DNA from: Pseudomonas zanjanensis
GTDB lineage: Bacteria; Pseudomonadota; Gammaproteobacteria; Pseudomonadales; Pseudomonadaceae
DNA: 64,000 bases
Assembly: GCF_014268745.2 (NCBI RefSeq)
Contig: NZ_JABWRB020000001.1
Span: 2,728,001-2,792,000 of the forward strand
Reading direction: 5' to 3'
Part shown: positions 9,160 through 17,138 of the stretch, in pieces
How the letters are laid out: each line of letters starts with the position of its first letter
Numbering within the stretch: the first letter of the stretch is position 1
The notes under the pieces: generated by a model
The model's database searches: none
What the model saw: only the letters and a program-made list of their open reading frames with translations
Told to the model about the DNA's origin: nothing
Translations under genes and position numbers: made by a program

Positions 9160-11532
9160 TTACGGATCGAGGTTTGGATCAGTTGCCTGGGCCTGCAGCA
9201 ATAACTTGAACTGATCGGCGGGAATCGGCCTGTTGAAGTAGAAACCCTGGAACTCATCGCACGCATTGTCCCGCAGGAAATCGGCCTGTTCCTTGGTTTC
9301 CACGCCCTGGGCCACCACGGTCAGGCTGAGGGTGCGGCCCATCGCGATGATGGCCTCGGTCAGGGCTTTGTCTTCCGACACGCTGCTGGTGTCGCAGATA
9401 CACGAACGGTCGATCTTGATGACATCCAACGGGAACTGTTCGAGGGCAGAGAGCGACGAATAGCCGATACCGAAATCATCGATGGCGATACGGACCTGCA
9501 GGCGCTTGAGCCCGGTCAACACACTCAGCGCCCTCTTGACGTCCTGCATGAGCAGGCGCTCGGCGATTTCCAGTTCCAGCAGGCGCGCATCCATACCGGT
9601 TTCGGCCAATATCTCGGCCAAATCCGCCAGCAGGTCCTCATCGGCAAACTGCCGTGCCGTGAGGTTCACGGCGACGCCCAGGTGCGGCAGGCCTTGTCGT
9701 TGCCAGGCGACGTTTTGCTGGCAAGCGGTCTTGAGCACCCACTTGCCGATCGGCACGATCAAACCGGTCTCTTCCGCAATGGGGATGAATTGCATGGGCG
9801 CCACGATCCCCAGGTCGGGATGATTCCAGCGCAGCAGTGCTTCCATGCCGGTGATCTGGCCGCTGCGAATGTCCCGCTTGGCCTGGTAATGCAGTTGGAA
9901 CTCCTGGCGCTCCAGCGCGTGGCGCAGGCTCAGCTCCAGGGTCAGCCGTTCCAGGGAATCGGCGTTCAGTTTCGCGGAGTAGAACTGGAAGTTGTTCTTG
10001 CCACGTTGCTTGGCCTGGTACATCGCGATATCGGCGTTTTTCGTGAGGGTCTGCTCGTCCAGGCCATCCTGTGGAAACACGCTGATCCCGACGCTGGCAG
10101 TCACCCGAAACTCCTGGCCCTGAAGGTTGAAAGGTCGGGCAATCGCACCAAGGACTTTCTGCGCGGCGCTCGCCACGTCGTTGTCCTGCGACAGCTCCGG
10201 CAGCAGGATCACGAATTCGTCGCCGCCCAACCGGGCCACCGTATCGCTGCTGCGCAGACACGCCTCGAGGCGCTGCGCCACCTCCATGAGCAGTTGATCG
10301 CCGGCATCGTGGCCCAGCGTGTCATTGACTTGCTTGAAACGGTCGAGGTCAAGGAACAACACGGCCAATTGCCGATCGTAACGGTCGGCCTCACGGATGC
10401 TCTGGCTCAACAACTTGCTGAACAGGCTGCGATTGGGCAATGCCGTGAGGCCGTCGTGATAGGCCAGGTACTCGACACTTTCCGCGTAGGCAATTTTCGC
10501 TTCGCCCGCACGCAAGCGGCTTTGCGCCAGTTGCCAGCTCATCCGCGCGAGAAGTCCCGCCAACAACACCAGTAGCAGGCTGGCGCCCGCCGCGCGCCAG
10601 AGATAGCGCTGCGCCTGCCGGGTCACCGCAGCCAGTTGTTCTTCCTCGGACAAACCGACGATCACCGCCAGCGGAAAGTCGTAGAGCTGGCGGGCACTGG
10701 TATAGCGCCGCACACCGTCCCATGGGTTGATCGCGCGTATGGCCTCGGTGTTTTCCGTATCCGGCACCACGCTGGCGTAATCGATCGGGTCACCGGCCGA
10801 GATCGTTTCCCCGCTGCGCCGTGCCCGGAAGATACCGTCGATGCCCAGCAGGCCGAGCAAGCCGTGGTCGCCCAGTTTCGAGGGGTCATAACTGCTGACG
10901 AAATAGGCCGCGTCGACCTCGATCATGGCGATCCCGGCGAACCCGCCATTTCCTTCATCGAGCCGCCGACTGAAACGCAATGTCCACTCCCCCGTCGCCG
11001 GGCTTTTCCGCGGGCGGCCAATCGACAGCGCCGTGTCCGGCCCTGGTGTTTGCAGCGCGTCCTTGGCCATCCTGCTTCCGGCCTCGCTCGGCTGGGTACT
11101 GGCCACGACCCGGCCACTGGCATCGACAACGCTGACGTCAAACAAGTAGGGAGAAGGCAGCAAGCCGCGTGCCTTGAGCTTGGGCAACGGGTTGGGCTCC
11201 CGCTCGGACTCGTAGGTGTACTTGACCAGCTTGAGGGTCTGGTCGATTTCACGCACCGCCCGCAGGATCTGCGCTTCGTAGGTTGCGCCGATCTCCAGGC
11301 TCGCTTCGGCAATTCCCTGCTGCGCACGAGCGTGTTCGACCTTGATGAGGTACAGGGTGCCGGCCCAGATGAGCAACAGCAGCAGGACCGCCAGCAACGG
11401 GAACAGGATATAGGCTTCCCTGGCCTGGTCGAAACCGCGCCGAAACAGATTGTTCGTCACATCGGCCTGGGCGTTTTCTCGATGGACGACACTCGGGGCC
11501 GACGTCATGACACTCGCCCGTTGGATCGCCAT
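9160..11532 (-). CDS. Membrane c-di-GMP enzyme: Cache-like sensor, GGDEF and EAL domains
   Basis: The protein has 790 residues. The first 340 or so (two membrane helices around a periplasmic sensor) closely match the histidine kinase encoded at 5513-7375. Then come a GGDEF domain (RLGGDEF with an RSSD inhibitory site five residues before it) and an EAL domain with the residues expected of an active phosphodiesterase: EALLRW, NLTAR, the Glu of EIAE, DDFGIGYSS, KIDRS and QGVET. Both activities could therefore work, with the sensor deciding the balance. The start MAIQR is preceded by a good ribosome site, and the upstream region shares promoter and leader sequence with the kinase gene. It converges on the porin and binding-protein pair. 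Confidence 0.9.
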   Translation of the reverse strand: MAIQRASVMTSAPSVVHRENAQADVTNNLFRRGFDQAREAYILFPLLAVLLLLLIWAGTLYLIKVEHARAQQGIAEASLEIGATYEAQILRAVREIDQTLKLVKYTYESEREPNPLPKLKARGLLPSPYLFDVSVVDASGRVVASTQPSEAGSRMAKDALQTPGPDTALSIGRPRKSPATGEWTLRFSRRLDEGNGGFAGIAMIEVDAAYFVSSYDPSKLGDHGLLGLLGIDGIFRARRSGETISAGDPIDYASVVPDTENTEAIRAINPWDGVRRYTSARQLYDFPLAVIVGLSEEEQLAAVTRQAQRYLWRAAGASLLLVLLAGLLARMSWQLAQSRLRAGEAKIAYAESVEYLAYHDGLTALPNRSLFSKLLSQSIREADRYDRQLAVLFLDLDRFKQVNDTLGHDAGDQLLMEVAQRLEACLRSSDTVARLGGDEFVILLPELSQDNDVASAAQKVLGAIARPFNLQGQEFRVTASVGISVFPQDGLDEQTLTKNADIAMYQAKQRGKNNFQFYSAKLNADSLERLTLELSLRHALERQEFQLHYQAKRDIRSGQITGMEALLRWNHPDLGIVAPMQFIPIAEETGLIVPIGKWVLKTACQQNVAWQRQGLPHLGVAVNLTARQFADEDLLADLAEILAETGMDARLLELEIAERLLMQDVKRALSVLTGLKRLQVRIAIDDFGIGYSSLSALEQFPLDVIKIDRSCICDTSSVSEDKALTEAIIAMGRTLSLTVVAQGVETKEQADFLRDNACDEFQGFYFNRPIPADQFKLLLQAQATDPNLDP

Positions 11533-11591
11533 GGTGTGCTCCCTGCATTGTTCCCACTGACGGACTGCGGGTCACCGACCGCCTGCTGAAA

Positions 11592-11606
11592 ACTATAGAC
11601 CACAAA
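11592..11606 (-). promoter_or_regulatory. Promoter element shared with the kinase paralogue
   Basis: On the minus strand this reads TTTGTGGTCTATAGT, identical to 5389-5403 upstream of the kinase; TATAGT is a credible -10 box. Confidence 0.55.
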
Positions 11607-11831
11607 CCGCGCCTGCCACGCCCAATCGCGCGCCGACCGTGGCTTTGCCCAGGATTCGATGACGAAGTGCAGTTGACGTCCCTGACTTATTGGTCCAGTT
11701 TCAATACAACCGTGTCCAGCGGTGTCTGGTGCTGGACACCACGCTTGATAAACCCGATTCGTTAACCAAAAGGGTCTTTGCAAGCCTATGAATGAAGTAC
11801 GCAACACCTCCTCTCCAGCCATTGAAATTCG

Positions 11832-12842
11832 ATGGATGTCCTTGTGTCGTTGATCCCTCTGGTGGTGTGTGACGACTCCAACATGGCGCGCAAACAGGTG
11901 TTGCGTGCCCTGCCGGCGGACTGGCCGGTTTCGGTCACCGAGGCGGTCAACGGGCGCCAGGCCATGGACGCCATACGCCAAGGCCTGGGCCACGTGGTGT
12001 TGCTCGACCTGACCATGCCGGAGATGGATGGCTACCAAGTGTTGAGCGCCTTGCGCGACGAGGGCTTGAAGGCGCAGGTGATCGTGATTTCCGGTGACGT
12101 CCAGGATGAGGCGGTGCGCCGCGTGCTGGAGTTGGGCGCCCTGGCGTTCCTGAAAAAACCGTTCGACGAAAACGACCTGCGCCAGACGCTGGCGCGGCTG
12201 GGGCTACTGGCCCAACCCGGGCAGGTGCCGCCGCAGAATCGTTCGGCCACGAACGTGGCCATCGGTTTCCACGATGCGTTCCGCGAGACCGTCAACGTGG
12301 CCATCGGCCGGGCGGCGGCGCTGATCGCCAAGGTGTTGGGGGTCTTCGTGCAATTGCCGGTGCCGAACGTCAACCTCCTTGAGGTCGGGGAACTGCACAT
12401 GGCCTTGAACGACGTCGGCAGCTCCCAGCAACTCACCGCCATTTGCCAGGGGTTTATCGGCAGCGGCATCGCCGGCGAAGCCTTGCTGATCTTCCACGAT
12501 TCGGAAATCGCCGATATCGCGCAATTGATGCAGCGCCAGAGCGCCGACTATTCGGACCTGGAAATGCTCCTGGACCTTTCCAGCGTCCTGATCGGCGCGT
12601 GCCTGAGCAGCATTGCCGAACAGATCGACGTGGTATTTTCCCAGGGCCACCCGCAGATTCTCGGCCAGCACGCCGCCATCGAGGAATTGATCCGGGACAA
12701 CAGCAAGCACTGGAAAAAGACCCTGGCGGTGGAAATCAGCTACAGCCTGGAGGGGCACGATATTCGTTTCGACCTGTTGCTGCTGTTCACGGAGGACTCC
12801 ATCGAACGGTTGACCCATAAACTTGCCTACCTGATGAACTGA
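11832..12842 (+). CDS. Response regulator with CheC/CheX-like phosphatase domain
   Basis: The protein has 336 residues. Residues 8-125 are a receiver domain with the acidic pair CDD, phospho-acceptor Asp59 in VLLDLTMPEMDG, and the conserved Lys in FLKKPF. The C-terminal part (about 175-330, with LLEVGELHMALNDVG and DLSSVLIGACLSSIAEQ) resembles CheC/CheX-type domains that bind or dephosphorylate receiver domains. No DNA-binding output is present. The gene ends 3 bases before the PAS-GGDEF gene, so the pair is an operon, and the regulator probably controls the cyclase by protein contact. The Cache kinase at 5.5 kb lacks a regulator of its own and is a possible partner (inference). Confidence 0.82.
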   Translation: MDVLVSLIPLVVCDDSNMARKQVLRALPADWPVSVTEAVNGRQAMDAIRQGLGHVVLLDLTMPEMDGYQVLSALRDEGLKAQVIVISGDVQDEAVRRVLELGALAFLKKPFDENDLRQTLARLGLLAQPGQVPPQNRSATNVAIGFHDAFRETVNVAIGRAAALIAKVLGVFVQLPVPNVNLLEVGELHMALNDVGSSQQLTAICQGFIGSGIAGEALLIFHDSEIADIAQLMQRQSADYSDLEMLLDLSSVLIGACLSSIAEQIDVVFSQGHPQILGQHAAIEELIRDNSKHWKKTLAVEISYSLEGHDIRFDLLLLFTEDSIERLTHKLAYLMN

Positions 12843-12845
12843 GCC

Positions 12846-13799
12846 ATGAGCGAATCCATCGATCTGAACGAGTTCCACTGGTTGCTGGCGATCGTTCAGA
12901 GCATCGACGTCGGGGTGGTGGTGCTCGACCGCGAGTACCGCGTGCAAGTCTGGAACACCTTCATGGAGAACCGCTCCGGGGTGCAGCCCAAGGACGCCCA
13001 CAACCAGCATTTTTTCAGCCTGTTCCCTGAAATCGATCGCCAATGGTTCAGCCGCAAGGTGGAAAGCGTCGCGACCCTGGGCACGCCGGCGTTCACGGTC
13101 TGGGAGCAGCGTCCGTACCTGATGCGCTTCAAGAGCTACCAGCCGATCACCGGCCAGGAAGCGTTCATGTACCAGAACACCACCCTGTTGCCGTTGCGCT
13201 CGCCGGACAACACCATCAAGCACATCTGCCTGGTGATCTATGACGTCACCGACGTCGCCACCAACCGGCATCAGCTCCAAGCCGCCAACGCACAGCTGCA
13301 ACTCCTGTCCAGCACCGATCGGCTGACGGGGCTGTACAACCGCGGTCATTGGGAAAGCAACCTCAAAGCCGCCTACGCCCGGCACCAGCGCTACGGCAAT
13401 GCGTTGAGCCTGGTGATGCTCGATATCGATCACTTCAAGCGGGTCAACGACACCTACGGCCACCAGGCGGGCGACAAGGTCATCGAGCATGTCGCCAGGC
13501 TGCTGCGCGAGCATGTACGCGAATCCGACGTGGCGGGACGTTATGGTGGTGAAGAGTTCGGCGTGGTGCTGTCAGACACCGACAAGGCCGGCGCACAGAT
13601 CTTTGCCGAGCGTATGCGCCAGGCCGTCGAAGCGCTGGAGGTGCAGTACAACGACCAGGCCATCCGTTTCACCATCAGCCTGGGCGTGGCCGACCTGAGC
13701 CAGCCCGCGAACGACCACGCCGACCTGATCGCCAGGGCGGACCAGGCGCTGTATACCTCGAAGAAGACCGGGCGCAACCGGGTGACGGCGCATGAGTAG
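12846..13799 (+). CDS. PAS-GGDEF diguanylate cyclase
   Basis: The protein has 317 residues and no membrane segment. An N-terminal PAS domain (about 10-135, beginning FHWLLAIVQSIDVGVVVLD) is linked by a short helix to a GGDEF domain (about 155-317). The active site is GGEEF in GRYGGEEFGVVL, and an RESD inhibitory site lies exactly five residues before it, so it should make c-di-GMP and be product-inhibited. The ATG follows the stop of the REC-CheC gene by 3 bases, which indicates co-translation and a shared function. Confidence 0.92.
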   Translation: MSESIDLNEFHWLLAIVQSIDVGVVVLDREYRVQVWNTFMENRSGVQPKDAHNQHFFSLFPEIDRQWFSRKVESVATLGTPAFTVWEQRPYLMRFKSYQPITGQEAFMYQNTTLLPLRSPDNTIKHICLVIYDVTDVATNRHQLQAANAQLQLLSSTDRLTGLYNRGHWESNLKAAYARHQRYGNALSLVMLDIDHFKRVNDTYGHQAGDKVIEHVARLLREHVRESDVAGRYGGEEFGVVLSDTDKAGAQIFAERMRQAVEALEVQYNDQAIRFTISLGVADLSQPANDHADLIARADQALYTSKKTGRNRVTAHE

Positions 13800-13854
13800 C
13801 GAGCCCGCAACGGCTCAGTACCCGATCACACCCAGTCCATCCAACACCGGCACT

Positions 13855-13986
13855 TGTGGCGAGGGAGCTTGCTCCCGCTGGGTTGCGAAGCAACCCCAAA
13901 TCAGCCACACCGTTTCGCCAGGCACACCGCGCACACCGCTTTTGCGACTGCTGCGCAGCCGAGCGGGAGCAAGCTCCCTCGCCACA
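13855..13986. repeat. REPIN-like inverted pair, GAGGGAGCTTGCTCCC family
   Basis: Forward copy at 13855-13879 and inverse copy at about 13963-13986, enclosing a spacer similar to those of the other copies at 5134, 19970 and 37553. Confidence 0.9.
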
Positions 13987-14072
13987 AGTACGTCTCGATT
14001 CGGGTAGAGGAGATTTGTGCCCTCCACAGTTTTTTCCGAGGCGATGGTGAGGCTTGAGACACGCCACACATC

Positions 14073-14168
14073 CCCTGTGGGAGCGGGCTTGCTCGCGAAG
14101 ACGGCGTGTCAGCAACCTTCAATGTGGCTGAACCACCCCTTTCGCGAGCAAGCCCGCTCCCACAGGGG
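14073..14168. repeat. REPIN with perfect outer arms, GTGGGAGCGGGCTTGCTCGC family
   Basis: The forward copy from 14073 and the inverted copy ending at 14168 are perfect complements over about 28 bases, including the flanking cccct / agggg. It sits 15 bases after the trehalase stop on the minus strand and could stabilise that transcript's 3' end. Confidence 0.9.
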
Positions 14169-14183
14169 ATGTGTGTGTGGCAT

Positions 14184-15845
14184 TTACTTACCCACCAGGC
14201 TTTGAGACGTCTCGCCATACTTGCCCAGCAACATGAGCGTCACACCGTTGGTCCAGCCGAATCCATCCTGCAATTCATACTCGCCGCCTCCCCCGCCATC
14301 GCCGCGACCGGACAGGTCGTATTTTTCCACCAGCTTGTTTTCCTTGCCGTAGAGGTTCTCGACTTGCTGCAAGAAACGACTGCCGATCTGTTGCGCCAGC
14401 GCGGTGTGCTGGTAGCGCTCCAGTCCTTCCACCGCGACCCATTGCAGCGGTGCCCAGCCGTTGGGTTCGTCCCATTGCTGGCCATTGCTGGCCTGGGTAG
14501 TGGCGATACCCCCGGGGCGCAACAGGCCGTCACGCACCGCATCGGCGGTGCGATTGGCATGCTCGACAGCGGCCAGGCCCGTGTACAGCGGGAACAGCGT
14601 CGCGGCCGTGAGGCCTTGGCGTTGCTGGTTGCGTTGCCAGTCATAGTCCACGTAGAAGCCTTTGTCGGCATTCCACAAATGCTTCTCGATGGCCCGCTGG
14701 CGCAGTTCGGCGCGCCGGCCATAAGCCTGGACACAGGCCATGTTTTGCACCGTCTCGCAGGCTTTGGCGATGGTGTGCTCCAGATGATAGATCAGGCTAT
14801 TGAGGTCCACGGGCACGATGGCCGTGGTGCGAATGCTCGCCAGGTTCTGGCCGTCGTCCAACCAGCGCGAACTGAAGTCCCAGCCGCTTTCGGCGCCGGC
14901 GCGCAGATCACGCCAAACCTCCTCCTTGGGCCGCTCCGGCACCTGTTCGGCGGTGCTGACATCTTGCAACCAGGACTCCTGTCGAGGTGTCGGGCTGGCA
15001 TCCCAGTAGCGGTTGAGCACACTGCCATCGGCGAGCTTGACCACGTGTCGGGCAGCGTCACCGGGCTTGAGCGCCTGGGCGCCCTCCATCCAATAGGCAT
15101 ACTCCTTCTGCAACTGCGGCAGGTATCGCCCATAGGCCTGGTCACCTTCGATACGCGCCTGCAACTCCACCATGTAGGCAAAGAATGGCGGCTGCGACCG
15201 GCTCAGGTAGTAGGTGCGATTGCCGTTGGGGATGTGACCGTAGGTGTCGATCATGTAGGCGAAGTTATCGGTCATCTGGCGGACCTGGGCCTTATCGCCG
15301 CTTTGCTCAAGCCCGAGCATGGTGAAATACGAATCCCAGTAGTACATCTCGCGAAAGCGTCCGCCGGGCACCACATACGGCTGCGGCAATGGCAACAAAC
15401 TGCTATAGGCCGGCACCTGGCTGTAGGAGCGGCTCAGCACCGGCCAGAGGTTGTCGATGTGTTCCTTGATCGGAGCGCCGGGCCTGGGGGCCGGGCTTTC
15501 GGCTGCGCCGGACTCGATGAAGTTGTCTTTCACGAAGGCCTTGATATCGAAGCCGTCGCGGCCCCGTTGGGCCAGGTAATCGGCGCGGATCCGGGCCGGA
15601 TCACGGTTGGGCAATGCGTCCACGAAATGCTTCTGGTCGGTGAATACCTGCCCACGCTGCACCGCTTCAAAAAGCTCGGGGTAGGCCTGGTCGGGGGGGA
15701 GATTGGCTCGTCCCTGGGCGTCGGCGTAGCTCCAGGTGGCAGGCGGTTGGCTTGAACAGGCCACGCACATCAGCGCGACGAAGGAGAGGCTGGTGAGGGC
15801 AATAGGTCGCATCAGAGGGTCCATCCTGTTTTTCATTCCTGACAA
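14184..15845 (-). CDS. treA: Periplasmic alpha,alpha-trehalase (GH37)
   Basis: The enzyme hydrolyses trehalose to two glucose molecules in the periplasm. Both GH37 signatures are present: PGGRFREMYYWDSYFTMLGL near the middle and QWDEPNGWAPLQW near the C-terminus, with a glycine-rich stretch (GRGDGGGGGEYEL) after it, as in bacterial TreA. Length is 553 residues from 15845, or 542 from the ATG at 15812, which gives the cleanest signal peptide (MRPIALTSLSFVALMCVAC); that segment ends in a cysteine but with a poor lipobox. Four in-frame ATGs make the start uncertain. The gene stands alone between REPINs and the hexonate module. Confidence 0.93.
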   Translation of the reverse strand: MSGMKNRMDPLMRPIALTSLSFVALMCVACSSQPPATWSYADAQGRANLPPDQAYPELFEAVQRGQVFTDQKHFVDALPNRDPARIRADYLAQRGRDGFDIKAFVKDNFIESGAAESPAPRPGAPIKEHIDNLWPVLSRSYSQVPAYSSLLPLPQPYVVPGGRFREMYYWDSYFTMLGLEQSGDKAQVRQMTDNFAYMIDTYGHIPNGNRTYYLSRSQPPFFAYMVELQARIEGDQAYGRYLPQLQKEYAYWMEGAQALKPGDAARHVVKLADGSVLNRYWDASPTPRQESWLQDVSTAEQVPERPKEEVWRDLRAGAESGWDFSSRWLDDGQNLASIRTTAIVPVDLNSLIYHLEHTIAKACETVQNMACVQAYGRRAELRQRAIEKHLWNADKGFYVDYDWQRNQQRQGLTAATLFPLYTGLAAVEHANRTADAVRDGLLRPGGIATTQASNGQQWDEPNGWAPLQWVAVEGLERYQHTALAQQIGSRFLQQVENLYGKENKLVEKYDLSGRGDGGGGGEYELQDGFGWTNGVTLMLLGKYGETSQSLVGK

Positions 15846-15910
15846 ACCAGTGACCTGTCGAAATGGACCTGGGTTCAGTCAATGATGCAATGTCAGACGA
15901 GCCCCGCCCC

Positions 15911-15925
15911 ACTGGTCAGTCCAAT
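15911..15925. promoter_or_regulatory. Candidate GntR/ExuR-type operator, site 1
   Basis: actggtcagtccaat is an imperfect dyad of the form ATTGG-N5-CCAAT, the pattern of UxuR/ExuR operators of hexuronate pathways. It lies 28 bases upstream of a better copy and about 190 bases before the dehydrogenase start. Confidence 0.5.
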
Positions 15926-15938
15926 TTGTTTTTTTTTA

Positions 15939-15953
15939 ATTGGTCTTGCCAAT
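15939..15953. promoter_or_regulatory. Candidate GntR/ExuR-type operator, site 2
   Basis: attggtcttgccaat has perfect ATTGG / CCAAT arms. It sits between the divergent trehalase and dehydrogenase genes and is the likely target of the FadR-type regulator encoded at 18.8 kb (inference). Confidence 0.6.
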
Positions 15954-16110
15954 ATTTTTTTCGGCCTGTAGTTTCGGGCCTAGGTCATTGGTGCAGGTCA
16001 CCGCTCACCTACAACAAAAAAGAGCACCCCGGTCCCGGCAACCGCGTGTTCACACCCCTCCTCCCGCCTGCAGGCAGTGACTGCCTGGACGCCAGCCAAG
16101 GAGCATCGAC

Positions 16111-17121
16111 ATGCTGACGATCATCTGTAACGAACCCGGCTCGCTCACCGCCATCGAGCGTGAGCGCCCCCTCAGGAAACCCGGGGAGGTGCTCATCCGG
16201 GTCAAGCGCGTCGGCGTCTGCGGCACGGACCTGCACATCTTCACCGGTAACCAACCGTACCTCGAATATCCGCGGGTCATGGGCCACGAGTTCTCCGGGG
16301 TCGTGGAAGGTACCGACGAGGCCAGCGGCCTGGCTGTGGGTGACGTCGTCTATGTGATGCCGTACCTGTCCTGCGGGACTTGTATCGCCTGCCGCCAGGG
16401 CAAGACCAACTGCTGCACCCAGATCCAGGTGCTGGGGGTCCACTGCGACGGCGCGTTCACCCAATACCTGAGCGTTCCCCACGCGTTCGTTCACAAGGCG
16501 GCGGGGATTTCCCTGGACCAGGCCGCGATGATCGAATTCCTCTCGATCGGCGCCCACGCCGTGCGTCGCTCGAACATCCAGGCGCAGAAACACGCCCTGG
16601 TGGTCGGTACCGGCCCGATCGGCATGGCGGCGGCGATCTTCGCCAGCCTGCGCGGTGCGAAAGTCACCGTCCTGGATACGCGTGAGGATCGCCTGTCGTT
16701 CTGCAGGCAACACCTGAATATCCACGCCGCCGTGCACATCGGAGACGGCGACAAGCAGGCCCTGGCCGATCTGACCGAGGGCGATTTTTTTGACGTGGTC
16801 TTCGACGCCACCGGCAATGCACGGGCCATGGAGCGCGGGTTCGAGTTCATCGCCCACGGCGGCACCTACGTGATGATCTCGGTGGTTCGGGACTCGATCA
16901 CTTTCTCCGACCCTGAATTCCACAAGCGCGAAGCCACGCTGATGGGCAGCCGCAACGCCACCCAGGAAGACTTCCGGTACGTCGAGCAGTGCCTGCGCGA
17001 CGGCTTGATTCCGGATGCGGCCCTGAACACCCACCGATTGACGCTGGACGACGTGCCCCAATCGTTCGCTACCTTGCTCGACCCCAAGCAAGGTGTCGTC
17101 AAGGCAATCATCGAGTGCTAG
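16111..17121 (+). CDS. Zinc-dependent dehydrogenase, L-galactonate/L-idonate 5-dehydrogenase-like
   Basis: The protein has 336 residues of the medium-chain alcohol dehydrogenase family. It carries the catalytic zinc motif GHEFSGVVEG, Cys in VGVCGTDLH, the four-cysteine structural zinc site (CGTCIACRQGKTNCC) and a nucleotide-binding GTGPIGMAAA. It resembles LgoD/YjjN-type L-galactonate oxidoreductases, which oxidise L-galactonate to D-tagaturonate. The next gene encodes an altronate dehydratase, the enzyme two steps further on, which supports a hexonate role; the reductase between them (UxaB) is not in the window. A strong ribosome site (aaggagcatcgac) precedes the ATG. Related L-idonate or sorbitol dehydrogenases cannot be excluded. 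Confidence 0.82.
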   Translation: MLTIICNEPGSLTAIERERPLRKPGEVLIRVKRVGVCGTDLHIFTGNQPYLEYPRVMGHEFSGVVEGTDEASGLAVGDVVYVMPYLSCGTCIACRQGKTNCCTQIQVLGVHCDGAFTQYLSVPHAFVHKAAGISLDQAAMIEFLSIGAHAVRRSNIQAQKHALVVGTGPIGMAAAIFASLRGAKVTVLDTREDRLSFCRQHLNIHAAVHIGDGDKQALADLTEGDFFDVVFDATGNARAMERGFEFIAHGGTYVMISVVRDSITFSDPEFHKREATLMGSRNATQEDFRYVEQCLRDGLIPDAALNTHRLTLDDVPQSFATLLDPKQGVVKAIIEC

Positions 17122-17138
17122 GAATCGGAGGACGCCCC

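Noticed and set aside
13790..14220. Small genes in the repeat-filled space between the cyclase and trehalase
   Set aside because: All frames run through REP copies of two families; none has an independent ribosome site.
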